From the NCBI RefSeq assembly GCF_008085905.1, contig NZ_VSFF01000003.1:580429-644428 (forward strand): DNA of 64,000 bases, read 5' to 3'. A program made the translations under genes and the position numbers. This stretch comes from Actinomadura syzygii. Lineage in GTDB: Bacteria > Actinomycetota > Actinomycetes > Streptosporangiales > Streptosporangiaceae. Numbering within the stretch: the first letter of the stretch is position 1; each line of letters starts with the position of its first letter. Of the stretch, positions 55,632-63,763 are shown in pieces. The notes under the pieces were generated by a model. The model worked only from the letters and a program-made list of their open reading frames with translations, did no database searches and was not told the DNA's origin.

Positions 55632-56435
55632 TCACTGGGGGCCATCCGCGATGGCCTTGGCGAGGTCGGCCCCGTCCAGCGGCGGGGCGCCGGCGCGCAG
55701 CCACAGGAAGTACTCGACGTTCCCGGACGGCCCCGGCAGCGGGCTCGCCGTCACCCCGCAGACGCCGAGGCCCAGCGTCGCCGCGTGCTCCGCCACGCCG
55801 CGCACCGCGTCGGCGCGCAGCTCCGGGTCGCGGACGACGCCGCCTGCGCCGACCCGGTCCTTGCCAACCTCGAACTGCGGTTTCACCATCATGGCGAAGT
55901 CGGCGCCGGGGGCGGCGCAGGCGTGCACGGGCCCGAGGACAAGCCGCAGCGAGATGAACGACAGGTCGCCGACGACGAGGGTCGGCGGCGGGTCGCCGAG
56001 CATGTCGGGGCGGAGGTCGCGGACGTTCGTCCGCTCCAGGAGGGTGACACGGTCGTCGGTGCGCAGCGACCACGCGATCTGGCCGTAGCCGACGTCGACG
56101 GCGTACACGCGCGCGGCGCCCGCGCGCAGCAGGACGTCGGTGAACCCGCCGGTGGAGGCGCCCGCGTCGAGGCAGACGCGGCCCTTGACGTCCAGGTCCT
56201 GGAACGCCTGGAGCGCGCCCGCGAGCTTGTGCCCGCCGCGCGAGACGTACTCGGGCCCGTCGGCGGGGTCGGCGACGACGATCGCGGCCCCGGTCTCGAC
56301 CTGCGTGGCCGCCTTCGCCGCCGGACGCCCGCCGACCCGGACGCGCCCGTCGCCGATCAGCCGGCCCGCGTGCTCCCGCGACCGGGCGAGGCCGCGCCGG
56401 ACCAGCTCCGCGTCGAGCCGCCGCCGCGCGCTCAC
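55632..56435 (-). CDS. tlyA: TlyA family rRNA (cytidine-2'-O)-methyltransferase/hemolysin
   Basis: A 267-residue protein: S4 RNA-binding domain (RRRLDAELVRRGLARSREHAGRLIGDGRVRVGG) then an FtsJ-like methyltransferase (VCLDAGASTGGFTDVLLRAGAARVYAVDVGYGQIAW, VVGDLSFISLRLVL, MVKPQFEVGKDRVG). In mycobacteria TlyA methylates 16S and 23S rRNA and its loss gives capreomycin resistance. GTG 56435 is itself the last copy of the upstream start-region repeat. Order HAD-(small acidic)-tlyA-nadK-recN is conserved. Confidence 0.95.
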   Translation of the reverse strand: MSARRRLDAELVRRGLARSREHAGRLIGDGRVRVGGRPAAKAATQVETGAAIVVADPADGPEYVSRGGHKLAGALQAFQDLDVKGRVCLDAGASTGGFTDVLLRAGAARVYAVDVGYGQIAWSLRTDDRVTLLERTNVRDLRPDMLGDPPPTLVVGDLSFISLRLVLGPVHACAAPGADFAMMVKPQFEVGKDRVGAGGVVRDPELRADAVRGVAEHAATLGLGVCGVTASPLPGPSGNVEYFLWLRAGAPPLDGADLAKAIADGPQ

Positions 56436-56593
56436 GCCCGCCCGCCGCTTCTGACCCGCCCGCCGCTCGTGACAAGCCCCTCGCTCATGACAAGCCCGCC
56501 GTTCATGACCAGCCCGCGACTCACGCCCGCCCGTCCCTCATGTCCCGCCCGCCGTTCATGCCGACCCGCCGTTCACGACCCGCGCGCCGCTCA
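56436..56593 (-). repeat. Degenerate 17-18-bp tandem repeats resembling translation-initiation regions, upstream of tlyA
   Basis: On the minus strand, units such as ATGAACGGCGGGCTTGTC repeat about nine times at a 17-18-nt period. Each carries a start-like codon (ATGA or GTGA) and GGCGGG. The first unit overlaps the stop codon of the small acidic protein and the last becomes the tlyA start (GTGAGCGCGCGG). Confidence 0.75.
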
Positions 56594-56956
56594 TGGCGGG
56601 GGTCGGAGTGCGTCGGGGAACGCGGGGCGCGGCCGCTCTTCCTCCTCGCCCGCGGCGGCGAGGATCTCCTGGAGCCGCTGGTGGACGTCCTCGAAGACCT
56701 CCACGTGCGCGGAGACGGGGCGTCCGCCCAGCTCGCCGAGGCGGGCGAGCGCGGCGTCGACGCGCGGCTCCCCGGTCGGCTCCGGCACCGGGACGGCCGG
56801 GAACTCCGGCTCCCCCCCGACCTCCTCCGGCGCGGCCTCCTCCGGCAGGGCTCCCTCTAGCACGGCGGCCCGCTCCTGCGGCTCCGCGCCCTCGGCCACG
56901 GCGGGAACCGCCGCGGACGCCGGGATCACCGGCTCCTCCGCGGCCTCGTCGGACAT
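56591..56956 (-). CDS. Small acidic protein of the tlyA cluster (Rv1693-like position)
   Basis: A 121-residue protein: an acidic Ala/Glu/Pro-rich first 70 residues (low complexity) then a conserved-looking helix (PRVDAALARLGELGGRPVSAHVEVFEDVHQRLQEILAAAG). The gene at this place between the HAD phosphatase and tlyA is conserved in mycobacteria as a small protein of unknown function. GGAGG lies 8 nt before ATG 56956. It is first in the tlyA-nadK-recN run and its stop codon runs into the start-like repeats. Confidence 0.75.
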   Translation of the reverse strand: MSDEAAEEPVIPASAAVPAVAEGAEPQERAAVLEGALPEEAAPEEVGGEPEFPAVPVPEPTGEPRVDAALARLGELGGRPVSAHVEVFEDVHQRLQEILAAAGEEEERPRPAFPDALRPPP

Positions 56957-57071
56957 CACGTTTACCTCCCAGTGCACCCGGAACACCCGCGACGAGTCGC
57001 TTCCGGCTCTTCCCGAACGCTACCGTCCCTGGACGACATCGTTGTCGAGGGAACGGGGAACGGGCCTGACC

Positions 57072-57413
57072 ATGGCGAACGAGGAGGAGTGCCGCGCGGC
57101 GCTCGGGAGCGTCGCGGCGCGGATCGCCGAGGTGGACCCCGACCGGCTCGCCGAGCACGTCGTCGAGCGGACGATCAGCTGCCACGTCGCCGATCTCGGC
57201 CTGGCCTTCCGCACCCGGCTGCACGGGGGCGGCCTCGACCCGTTCGAGCTGGACGGCGACCCGCGCGACGCGCAGGTCCGCCTGACCGTCGACAGCGACG
57301 ACCTCGTCGCCATGGCGCGCGAGGAGCTGAACCCGGCCAGGGCGTGGGCCGAGGGACGTCTCAAGGTCGAGGCGAGCATCTTCGACCTGCTCCGCCTCCG
57401 CAAACTCCTCTAA
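57072..57413 (+). CDS. SCP2 sterol-binding-domain protein
   Basis: A 113-residue single-domain SCP2 fold: ECRAALGSVAARIAEVDPDRL, TISCHVADLGLAFRTRLHGG, DAQVRLTVDSDDLVAMAREELNPARAWAEGRLKVEASIFDLLRL. Such proteins bind lipids. It sits alone on the plus strand between the small acidic protein and the HAD phosphatase, both minus, so it interrupts an otherwise co-directional cluster. Confidence 0.85.
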   Translation: MANEEECRAALGSVAARIAEVDPDRLAEHVVERTISCHVADLGLAFRTRLHGGGLDPFELDGDPRDAQVRLTVDSDDLVAMAREELNPARAWAEGRLKVEASIFDLLRLRKLL

Positions 57414-57420
57414 GCCGCTT

Positions 57421-58425
57421 TCAGAGCCCCAGGGCGGAGAGCGCGTCCGCGAGGGACTCCCGGCTCAACTCCGCCTCCGGCTCCCAGGCGGCGGCCGCGA
57501 GCGCCCGCAGCCCGTCGTACGGGTCGCCTGAGCCGGTGACCGCGACCCCGCCGCCGTCGCGGCGGGCCGTCCAGCCGCCGCAGCGGTGCCCGCCGTCCGT
57601 CCGGACGATCTCCGGGTGCGCGACGAGCAATCCCTTCAGATCGGCCGCCACATAGGTCGGACGCCGGTTCGGCGGCGCGGTGAGCAGCCGCAGCGGGTCG
57701 GTGACCCCGGTGAGGACGAGCAGGCTGTCCGCGCCGCCGTTGACGGCCCCCTCGATGTCGGTGTCGAGCCGGTCCCCGACCACGAGCGGCCGTTTCGCCC
57801 CGGTGCGCCGGACCGACTCCTGGTGCAGCGGCCGCTCGGGCTTGCCGGTGACGATCGGCTCGACGCCGGTCGCCGAGCTGATCACGCGGAGCAGCGACCC
57901 GTTCCCCGGATGCGGGGGCCCGTCGCCGCCGGGGATGGTCAGGTCGCCGTTGGACCCGACGAACAGCGCGCCCATCGCGACGGCCTGCGCCCCCTCGGAC
58001 AGCAGCCCGTACCCGAGCATCGGCTCGTATCCCTGCACGACGGCGGCGGGACGTCCGGCCGCCGTCGACACCGGGCGGAGCCCGGCCGCGTACAGGGCGT
58101 GCCGCAGCCCCATGCCGCCCACGACGAGGACGTCCGACCCGGGTGGCAGCCGTTCGGCGAGGAGGCGCGCGGCGGCCTGCGCGGAGGTCACCACGTCCGC
58201 CTCGTCGGCCGGGACGCCCACCTCGGTGAGCAGGGCCGCGACGGCCGACGGCGTCCGGGACGCGTTGTTCGTCACGAACGCGAGCCGCTGCCCCGCCGCG
58301 CGCGCCTTGGCGAGCGACTCCGCCGCCGCCCGCACCGGCCTGCGCCCGATGTAGACGACGCCGTCGAGGTCGAGCAGGGCGACGTCGTACGCCTCGCACA
58401 GCGGGCGGTCGCTGCCTCTCATCAT
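57421..58425 (-). CDS. HAD superfamily hydrolase, NagD-like (Rv1692-type phosphatase)
   Basis: A 334-residue HAD-IIA phosphatase: DVALLDLDGVVYIGRRPVRAAAE (nucleophile Asp), LAFVTNNASRTPSAVAALL, ILTGKPERP-like segment PIVTGKPERPLHQESV and VVGDRLDTDIEGAVNGGADSLLVLTGVT. Mycobacterial Rv1692 of this family is a glycerol-3-phosphate phosphatase. ATG 58425 has no ribosome-binding site; TTACCA-17-TACGAT lies just upstream, so the transcript is probably leaderless. The C-terminal tail beyond residue 270 is a small conserved extra domain. Confidence 0.9.
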   Translation of the reverse strand: MMRGSDRPLCEAYDVALLDLDGVVYIGRRPVRAAAESLAKARAAGQRLAFVTNNASRTPSAVAALLTEVGVPADEADVVTSAQAAARLLAERLPPGSDVLVVGGMGLRHALYAAGLRPVSTAAGRPAAVVQGYEPMLGYGLLSEGAQAVAMGALFVGSNGDLTIPGGDGPPHPGNGSLLRVISSATGVEPIVTGKPERPLHQESVRRTGAKRPLVVGDRLDTDIEGAVNGGADSLLVLTGVTDPLRLLTAPPNRRPTYVAADLKGLLVAHPEIVRTDGGHRCGGWTARRDGGGVAVTGSGDPYDGLRALAAAAWEPEAELSRESLADALSALGL

Positions 58426-58432
58426 GTCGGTG

Positions 58433-58461
58433 ATCGTACGCGGATGGTTACCGGCTGGTAA
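58433..58461 (-). promoter_or_regulatory. Promoter of the HAD phosphatase gene (probably leaderless)
   Basis: Minus strand: TTACCA (58461-58456), 17 nt, TACGAT (58438-58433), then 7 nt to ATG 58425. Confidence 0.65.
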
Positions 58462-58469
58462 GACGGGGG

Positions 58470-58913
58470 TCAGCGGCGGGCCGCGAGGGTGGCCCTGACG
58501 TGCCGCAGCGCCTTGGCGTAGTCCTGGTTCTCCGGGCGCATGGCGGCCGCGAGCGCCAGATGCTCGGCCGCGCCCGTGAAGTCGCCCATCCGGCTGAGCG
58601 CCAGCCCGAGGCCGAAGCGGGCGTAGTCCTCGGCGGGCTCCTCCTCGACGATCACGCGGAAGCTCTCGGCCGCCGCGCCGAACTGCCGCATCCCGAACTG
58701 GGCCCGGGCGAGCGCCTCGCGGATGCTGTGCGAGCCGGGCTCGGCCTCGGCCGCCCTGGTCAGCAACTGGAGCGCGGCGGCGGGGCTGCCCGACCTGAGC
58801 AGTTCGAGCCCCCGCGTGTACCACTCGTAGACGCCGCCGTCCGGCGGGACGGCCGCGCCGCCGGGTTCGCCTCCCGGGGAATCCTCAGGTCTTTCCGGGC
58901 CTTGACGACTCAT
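58470..58913 (-). CDS. TPR protein
   Basis: A 147-residue protein with about three tetratricopeptide-type helix pairs (YTRGLELLRSGSPAAALQLLTRAAEAEPGS, REALARAQFGMRQFGAAAESFRVIVEEEPAE, ARFGLGLALSRMGDFTGAAEHLALAAAMRPEN) after a disordered Pro/Gly-rich tail. A TPR gene next to the HAD phosphatase is also found in mycobacteria (Rv1691). It is likely a scaffold; partners are unknown. Confidence 0.85.
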   Translation of the reverse strand: MSRQGPERPEDSPGGEPGGAAVPPDGGVYEWYTRGLELLRSGSPAAALQLLTRAAEAEPGSHSIREALARAQFGMRQFGAAAESFRVIVEEEPAEDYARFGLGLALSRMGDFTGAAEHLALAAAMRPENQDYAKALRHVRATLAARR

Positions 58914-58976
58914 GTGGACCTCCCGTCGAAAACGACCGTACCCGTTGGGTCACCGGACGCCCCTCCGCTCATTAGC

Positions 58977-60311
58977 ATGCCCAGGGTGGACGACGACCTC
59001 CCCTCCGAACTCGGCCCGGAGGAGTTCAGCGCCCGGATCTTCGGGACCTCGGAGCCGCGCACCGGCCGCGGCCTGGAACTGGCCCCGTTCCGCGGCGTCC
59101 GGTTCGTCCCCGAGGTGGCGGGCGACCTCGCGGCCGTGACGATGCCCCCGTACGACCTGATCGACGAGGCGGCGGCGACGCGGCTGCTGGCGGAGGGCGG
59201 GCACAACATCGTCCGGCTGAACCTGCCGCGCCTCGCCGGGGAGAGCTACGCCGCGGCGGGCGACCGGCTGCGCCGCTGGCTGGACGAGGGCGCCCTCGCC
59301 GTCGACCCGGAGCCCGCCCTGTACGTCTACGAGGCGGCCCGCGGGCGGACGATCCTGCAGCGCGGCCTCATCGGCGCCCTGGGTCTACGCCCGGAGTCGG
59401 ACGGAGTGGTGCTGCCGCACGAGAACGTGTTCCCCGGGCCCGTCCAGGACAGGCTCGCGCTGATGACGGCCGCGAACGCCAACCTCGAACCGATCTTCCT
59501 GGTGTACGAGGGCGGCGGGGACGCCGCCCGCATCGTCGACGAGGCCGCGGCGGACGCGCCGCTCATGGAGTTCCGCTCCGACGACGGGATCTCGCACCGG
59601 CTCTGGCGCATCACCGCCCCCGATTCGCACGCGCGCATCGCCGCCGACCTGGGCGGCAGACAGGCGCTCATCGCGGACGGCCACCACCGCTACGCGACCT
59701 ACCGCGCCCTCCAGTCCCGGCACCACGCGGCGGGCGACGGCCCCGGCCCATGGGACTCGGGCCTGGCGCTGCTGGTCGACGCGACCCGCTACCCGGCGCA
59801 CCTGGGGGCGATCCACCGCGTGCTGCCGGGTCTGCGGCCCGATGAGGCGGTCTCACGGGCTCGCGACGTCTTTCACGTCACAGAGTTCCAGGACGAGACC
59901 GCCGCCGTGGCAGCGCTCGCCGAAGCGCCCGGTCCCGCATTCCTTCTCGGTGGAGGCCCGTCTTTGCACCTGCTCACCGATCCGGACGACGACGCGGTGC
60001 GGCGTTCCATGCCGTCCGAGCATTCCGCGCGGTGGCGTGAGCTCGACACCGCCATTCTCGACCATCTGCTCATCGGGAACGTGTGGAACGTCCCGGAGAA
60101 CGAGAACGCCATCGAGGTGGTGCACGACGACCCGTCCGCCGCCTTCGCGCGGGCGCGGCGCACCGGCGGGACGGCCGTCGCCCTCAACCCGCTCAAGGTC
60201 GAGGACGTCCTCGCGATCGCGGGCGAGGGCGAGCGCGTCCCGCGCAAGTCCACCTCGTTCGGGCCGAAGCCGCGGACGGGCCTCGTCCTGCGCCTCCTCG
60301 ACGACCGGTGA
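58977..60311 (+). CDS. DUF1015 family protein
   Basis: A 444-residue protein of the DUF1015 family (also called SerC-associated): LAPFRGVRFVPEVAGDLAAVTMPPYDLIDEAAATRLL, HNIVRLNLPR, LIADGHHRYATYRAL, VLPGLRPDEAVSRARDVFHVTEF, LLIGNVWNV, AIEVVHDDPSAAFARARRTGGTAVALNPLKVEDVLAIAGEGERVPRKSTSFGPKPRTGLVLR. The biochemical role is unknown. ATG 58977 is preferred; GTG 58986 is possible. It diverges from the TPR gene. Confidence 0.88.
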   Translation: MPRVDDDLPSELGPEEFSARIFGTSEPRTGRGLELAPFRGVRFVPEVAGDLAAVTMPPYDLIDEAAATRLLAEGGHNIVRLNLPRLAGESYAAAGDRLRRWLDEGALAVDPEPALYVYEAARGRTILQRGLIGALGLRPESDGVVLPHENVFPGPVQDRLALMTAANANLEPIFLVYEGGGDAARIVDEAAADAPLMEFRSDDGISHRLWRITAPDSHARIAADLGGRQALIADGHHRYATYRALQSRHHAAGDGPGPWDSGLALLVDATRYPAHLGAIHRVLPGLRPDEAVSRARDVFHVTEFQDETAAVAALAEAPGPAFLLGGGPSLHLLTDPDDDAVRRSMPSEHSARWRELDTAILDHLLIGNVWNVPENENAIEVVHDDPSAAFARARRTGGTAVALNPLKVEDVLAIAGEGERVPRKSTSFGPKPRTGLVLRLLDDR

Positions 60312-60356
60312 GGGGCCGGATGCGCGAGGCGCGCCGCCGGGGTCGATGATCGGGGC

Positions 60357-61298
60357 ATGGACGACACCACGACCACGATCACGCCCCTCGGTTCGGACGT
60401 CTACGAGATCGACACGCGGATGGCCGGGTACAGCGGGATCACCGCCGGGTACCTGATCCTGTCCGACCGGCCTTGCCTGGTGGAGCCGGGCACATCCGGC
60501 TCCGCGCCCGTCGTGCGGGCAGCGCTCGACGAACTGGGCGTCGGACCGGACGACCTGGCCAGTGTGGTCGTCACGCACATCCACCTCGACCATGCGGGCG
60601 GCGTGGGCGACATCGCGAAGATGTACCCGCGGGCGGAGGTCGTCGTCCACGAGAAGGGCGCGCGGCATCTCGCCGACCCGTCGCGCCTCATGCGCAGCGC
60701 CCGGATGGTGTACGGGGACAGCCTCGACACCCTGTTCGGCGAGCTCAAGCCCACGGACGCCGCGCGAATCCGTGCCGTCGAGGACGTCGGCCTCATCGAC
60801 CTGGGCGGCGGACGGCGGCTGGAGTCGCACTACTCCCCCGGCCACGCCAAGCACCACGTCGGCCTCGTGGACTCCCGGACCGGCGACCTGTACGTGGGCG
60901 ACGCCGCCGGGATCTACATTCCGGAGACGGCGGACGTCCGTCCCGCAACGCCGCCGCCGGACTTCGACCTCGACACCGCGCTCGACTCGCTCGGCAAATT
61001 CCGCTCACTCGGCCCGCAGCGGTTGCTCTTCGCGCATTACGGCCCGGTGACGGCCGTGGACGACACTCTGGAACGGTCGGCGGAAGAACTACGGATATGG
61101 GTCGACACCGTTCGGGACGCCCGCGAAAAGGGCCTCGATCTCGATCACGCGGTCGCGATGGTCGTCGACCGCACAAAGGACCGCTACGTCATCACGGCCG
61201 ACGACATCGATCCGGATCTGGCCGCCAAATACGAGGTACTGAACAGCACGGAAAGCAACGTCGCAGGCATCATGCATGCCCTGGACAGACACGCCTGA
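60357..61298 (+). CDS. Metallo-beta-lactamase-fold hydrolase
   Basis: A 313-residue MBL protein with VVTHIHLDHAGGVGDIAKMYP (HxHxDH), RLESHYSPGHAKHHVGLVD, DLYVGDAAGIYIPE and LFAHYGPVTAVDDTLERSAEELR. The long C-terminal helix region (WVDTVRDAREKGLDLDHAVAMVVDRTKDRYV) matches the larger glyoxalase-II/lactonase-like group. The substrate is unknown. It starts 45 nt after DUF1015 and may share its transcript. This is the fourth MBL-fold gene in the window. Confidence 0.9.
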   Translation: MDDTTTTITPLGSDVYEIDTRMAGYSGITAGYLILSDRPCLVEPGTSGSAPVVRAALDELGVGPDDLASVVVTHIHLDHAGGVGDIAKMYPRAEVVVHEKGARHLADPSRLMRSARMVYGDSLDTLFGELKPTDAARIRAVEDVGLIDLGGGRRLESHYSPGHAKHHVGLVDSRTGDLYVGDAAGIYIPETADVRPATPPPDFDLDTALDSLGKFRSLGPQRLLFAHYGPVTAVDDTLERSAEELRIWVDTVRDAREKGLDLDHAVAMVVDRTKDRYVITADDIDPDLAAKYEVLNSTESNVAGIMHALDRHA

Positions 61299-61299
61299 T

Positions 61300-61321
61300 A
61301 TCCGGCCGATAGGGCCCGGAT
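61300..61321 (+). terminator. Hairpin after the metallo-hydrolase gene
   Basis: ATCCGG (61300-61305) and CCGGAT (61316-61321) pair around a 10-nt loop and are followed by TGGTTT; it lies between converging genes. Confidence 0.55.
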
Positions 61322-61346
61322 TGGTTTCGTCGCCTTTCCGAGCCGG

Positions 61347-63359
61347 TCAGTCGTTCCCGTTCCCGTTCTCGTCCGGAGCCGGTGGCTGCTCTTCGATGAT
61401 GGGCTTCGGCTCCAGGAACAGGACCGGGGCCTCCGGCACCGCTTCCTCAGCGTCGTCGTCCGGCACCGCGGGAATCTCGGGCTCGGCCGGGACGAACGCG
61501 ATATCGGTCGCCGCCACGTCCTCGACCACTGCCGGGGCTTCGTCCTCAACCGCCTCATCGGCGGACGCGACCTCAGGGGATGCCGCGTCGTCGACCGTCT
61601 CGGTCCCCTCGTCGACGGTCTCCGCGTCGTCCTCGTCCTCCTCGGTGTCGAGGATGTGGAGGCCCTCAAGCTCGGCGTAGCGCTCGGCCGCGTCGGTATC
61701 GCCGTCCCGGTCGGCCGCGGCGGCGCGCGCGAACCAGTCGGACGCCTCCTCGTCTCGCCCGGCCTCCTCCAGCGCGTCGGCGTAGGCGTAGAACAGTCGC
61801 ACCGACCAGGGGCGGAGCCGCCGGTCGCGAAGCTCGGGGATCTGGAGCGTGACGACGGCCGCGTCCTGCTGCCCGAGGTCGCGGCGCACACCCGACTCGA
61901 CGATGCGCAGTTCGACGCGCTCCATCGGGTCGAGCTTGTCCGCCTCCGGCGACTTGATCAGGTCGAGGGCGCGTTCGGGACGGCCGAGCCCGCGCTCGCA
62001 GTCGGCCATCACCGGCAGGTACGAGTCGTCGCCCGCGCCGAGCCGCCGCGCGGCCCGCAGCTCCGCGAGCGCCTCCGCCCACTCGCCCGCGTGGTACGCC
62101 GCGATCCCGGCCGCCTCCCGGACGATCCCCACGCGGGACGCGAGCCGCCGCGCCGCCCGCGCGTGCTTGTAGGCCACCTCCGGTTCGTCCTCGGCCAGCC
62201 GTCCGGCCATCACCAGATGGCGTGCGACCTTCGCGGCCAGGTCCTTGGGGAGCGAACGCAGGCCGATGCGGGCATCCGCGTCCAGCTCCTCGCCGGTCAC
62301 ATCGTCCGGCAGCAGCGGATCGTCGTACCTCGGCGCGGGACGCTCGCGCTCCTCCGCGCTCCCGCCGCGCCGGTCGTCCGACCGACCACGGGACGGCGCG
62401 TAGGGACGGCCCTCGCGCGGCGGACCGCCGCGCCCTTTGAACCGCTTGTCGCGGTCTCCCGGACGTCCTTCGCGCTTGCCCTCGAACCGCCTGCCTCCGG
62501 ACCGCCGATCGTCCCGGTCCTGGAACCGCCGCTCGCCGCCCGGACGCCCTTCACGTCGGGGCCCACCCGCCGGGCGGCCCTCGCGCCACTGACCTCCGGC
62601 CGGACGCCCTTCCTGACGCGGACCCCCACCGGGACGACCCTCACGTCGCTGCCCGCCACTCGGACGCCCCTCGCGCCACTGGCCGCCAGCCGGACGCCCT
62701 TCCTGACGCGGACCCCCGCCCGGACGACCTTCACGCCGCGGGCCGCCGCTCGGTCGGCCTTCCTGACGCGGACCTCCACCCGGACGTCCCTCACGCCATT
62801 GACCGCCGCCCGGACGCCCCTCGCGCAGCGGCCCCCCGGTCGGACGGCCTTCCTGTCGCGGGCCGCCGGTCGGACGTCCGTCGCGTCCCGCGCCGCCGCC
62901 CTGGTTCGGCCGCCGCCCTTGCCCTCGGTCCTGGAAACGGCCTTCGCGACGCTCCCCGCCCTCGCGGAAAGGCTTGCCGAACCGGCCTTCGCGACGCTCG
63001 CCGCTCTGGCCGCCGGAGCCATTCTCACGGCGCTCGGCGGGACGTCCCTCCCGGGACTCGGGCCGCCGATCATCAGAACGCTTGAATGGACGGCCGGATT
63101 TACGATCATCGCGCTGATCGCGCGAATCCCGATCCTTCCACTTCCCGCCGGCGGGACGACCGCGGCCACCCTGCGGGCCACCGCCACGAGGCGCCCCGCC
63201 ACCGGACGCTCCTCCGCGCGGACCGCCGCCCTTGCGAGCTCCGGGACCGCCCTGCCCACCACGTGGGCCGACACCACGACGGGGCGGCGTGTTCCGCCTC
63301 CCGTCACCGCCCCGCCGCCCGCGATCGCCGTCGCTACGGCCGTCCTCTTCCGCGCTCAT
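61347..63359 (-). CDS. GRP-repeat (basic, RNA-binding-like) plus TPR protein
   Basis: A 670-residue three-part protein. Residues 1-345 are a disordered, strongly basic Arg/Gly/Pro/Asp tail with about 11 decapeptides of the type EGRPxGGPRQ or EGRPxGGQWR. Residues about 365-580 form a globular TPR region (LAAKVARHLVMAGRLAEDEPEVAYKHARAARRLAS, GEWAEALAELRAARRLG, RPWSVRLFYAYADALEEAGRDEEASDWFARAAA). The last 90 residues are acidic and Pro-rich. The basic-to-acidic layout suggests nucleic-acid or ribosome association. It lies directly downstream of the rRNA operon on the same strand. Confidence 0.82.
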   Translation of the reverse strand: MSAEEDGRSDGDRGRRGGDGRRNTPPRRGVGPRGGQGGPGARKGGGPRGGASGGGAPRGGGPQGGRGRPAGGKWKDRDSRDQRDDRKSGRPFKRSDDRRPESREGRPAERRENGSGGQSGERREGRFGKPFREGGERREGRFQDRGQGRRPNQGGGAGRDGRPTGGPRQEGRPTGGPLREGRPGGGQWREGRPGGGPRQEGRPSGGPRREGRPGGGPRQEGRPAGGQWREGRPSGGQRREGRPGGGPRQEGRPAGGQWREGRPAGGPRREGRPGGERRFQDRDDRRSGGRRFEGKREGRPGDRDKRFKGRGGPPREGRPYAPSRGRSDDRRGGSAEERERPAPRYDDPLLPDDVTGEELDADARIGLRSLPKDLAAKVARHLVMAGRLAEDEPEVAYKHARAARRLASRVGIVREAAGIAAYHAGEWAEALAELRAARRLGAGDDSYLPVMADCERGLGRPERALDLIKSPEADKLDPMERVELRIVESGVRRDLGQQDAAVVTLQIPELRDRRLRPWSVRLFYAYADALEEAGRDEEASDWFARAAAADRDGDTDAAERYAELEGLHILDTEEDEDDAETVDEGTETVDDAASPEVASADEAVEDEAPAVVEDVAATDIAFVPAEPEIPAVPDDDAEEAVPEAPVLFLEPKPIIEEQPPAPDENGNGND
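62553..62882 (-). repeat. 30-bp coding repeats (GRP decapeptides)
   Basis: About 11 in-frame 30-bp units encode E/D-G-R-P-x-G-G-(P/Q)-(R/W)-(Q/R). Ending types PRQ, QWR and PRR alternate in a higher-order pattern, which points to duplication of blocks of two or three units. Confidence 0.92.
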
Positions 63360-63429
63360 CACGTCCGTCACTGTTCTTGAAGGTCGTTCCGTGGACCCTT
63401 GCAGCCTACTTTGCGTCCACACCACATGC

Positions 63430-63466
63430 GTCGAGGGCCGCCCCATAAATCGGGACGACCCTCGAC
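63430..63466 (-). terminator. rRNA operon terminator
   Basis: Arms 63430-63444 and 63452-63466 pair over 15 positions (two G-U pairs) with a 7-nt A/T-rich loop, starting 11 nt after the 5S end. Confidence 0.85.
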
Positions 63467-63476
63467 TTCAATTCAT

Positions 63477-63593
63477 GTCCGGCGGTGTCCTACTCTCCCA
63501 CACAGTCTCCCATGCAGTACCATCGGCGCTGAAGGGCTTAACTTCCGGGTTCGGGATGGGACCGGGTGTTTCCCCTCCGCCAAAACCACCGAA
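63477..63593 (-). rRNA. rrf: 5S ribosomal RNA
   Basis: The minus strand begins TTCGGTGGTTTTGGCGGAGG, contains CCCGGTCCCATCCCGAACCC and GCGCCGATGGTACTGCA, and ends GGGAGAGTAGGACACCGCCG, the full actinobacterial 5S pattern over about 117 nt. Ends are set by pairing of the terminal helix. Confidence 0.96.
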
Positions 63594-63763
63594 CGCCCAA
63601 CGCACCACCCGAAGCGGGTGGGCAAACCTGAGCGTCCAAAGCAGCCAAGCTTCGGAACAATATTCACTTAACAACAAACACGGAGGGTTCCCGTTTGTTT
63701 TCCGGGAACCACACAGGGACGCGAACAACTCACACAGCAAACTGCGATTTGGTTTGAACGTTG
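63594..63763 (-). other. 23S-5S spacer with a processing hairpin
   Basis: A low-GC stretch by local standards. GGTTCCCG (63686-63693) and CGGGAACC (63703-63710) form an 8-bp stem, probably a processing signal for 23S or 5S maturation. No gene or tRNA is seen. Confidence 0.7.

Noticed and set aside
63594..63763. tRNA gene in the 23S-5S spacer
   Set aside because: No cloverleaf or T-loop sequence is visible; only a short processing hairpin.
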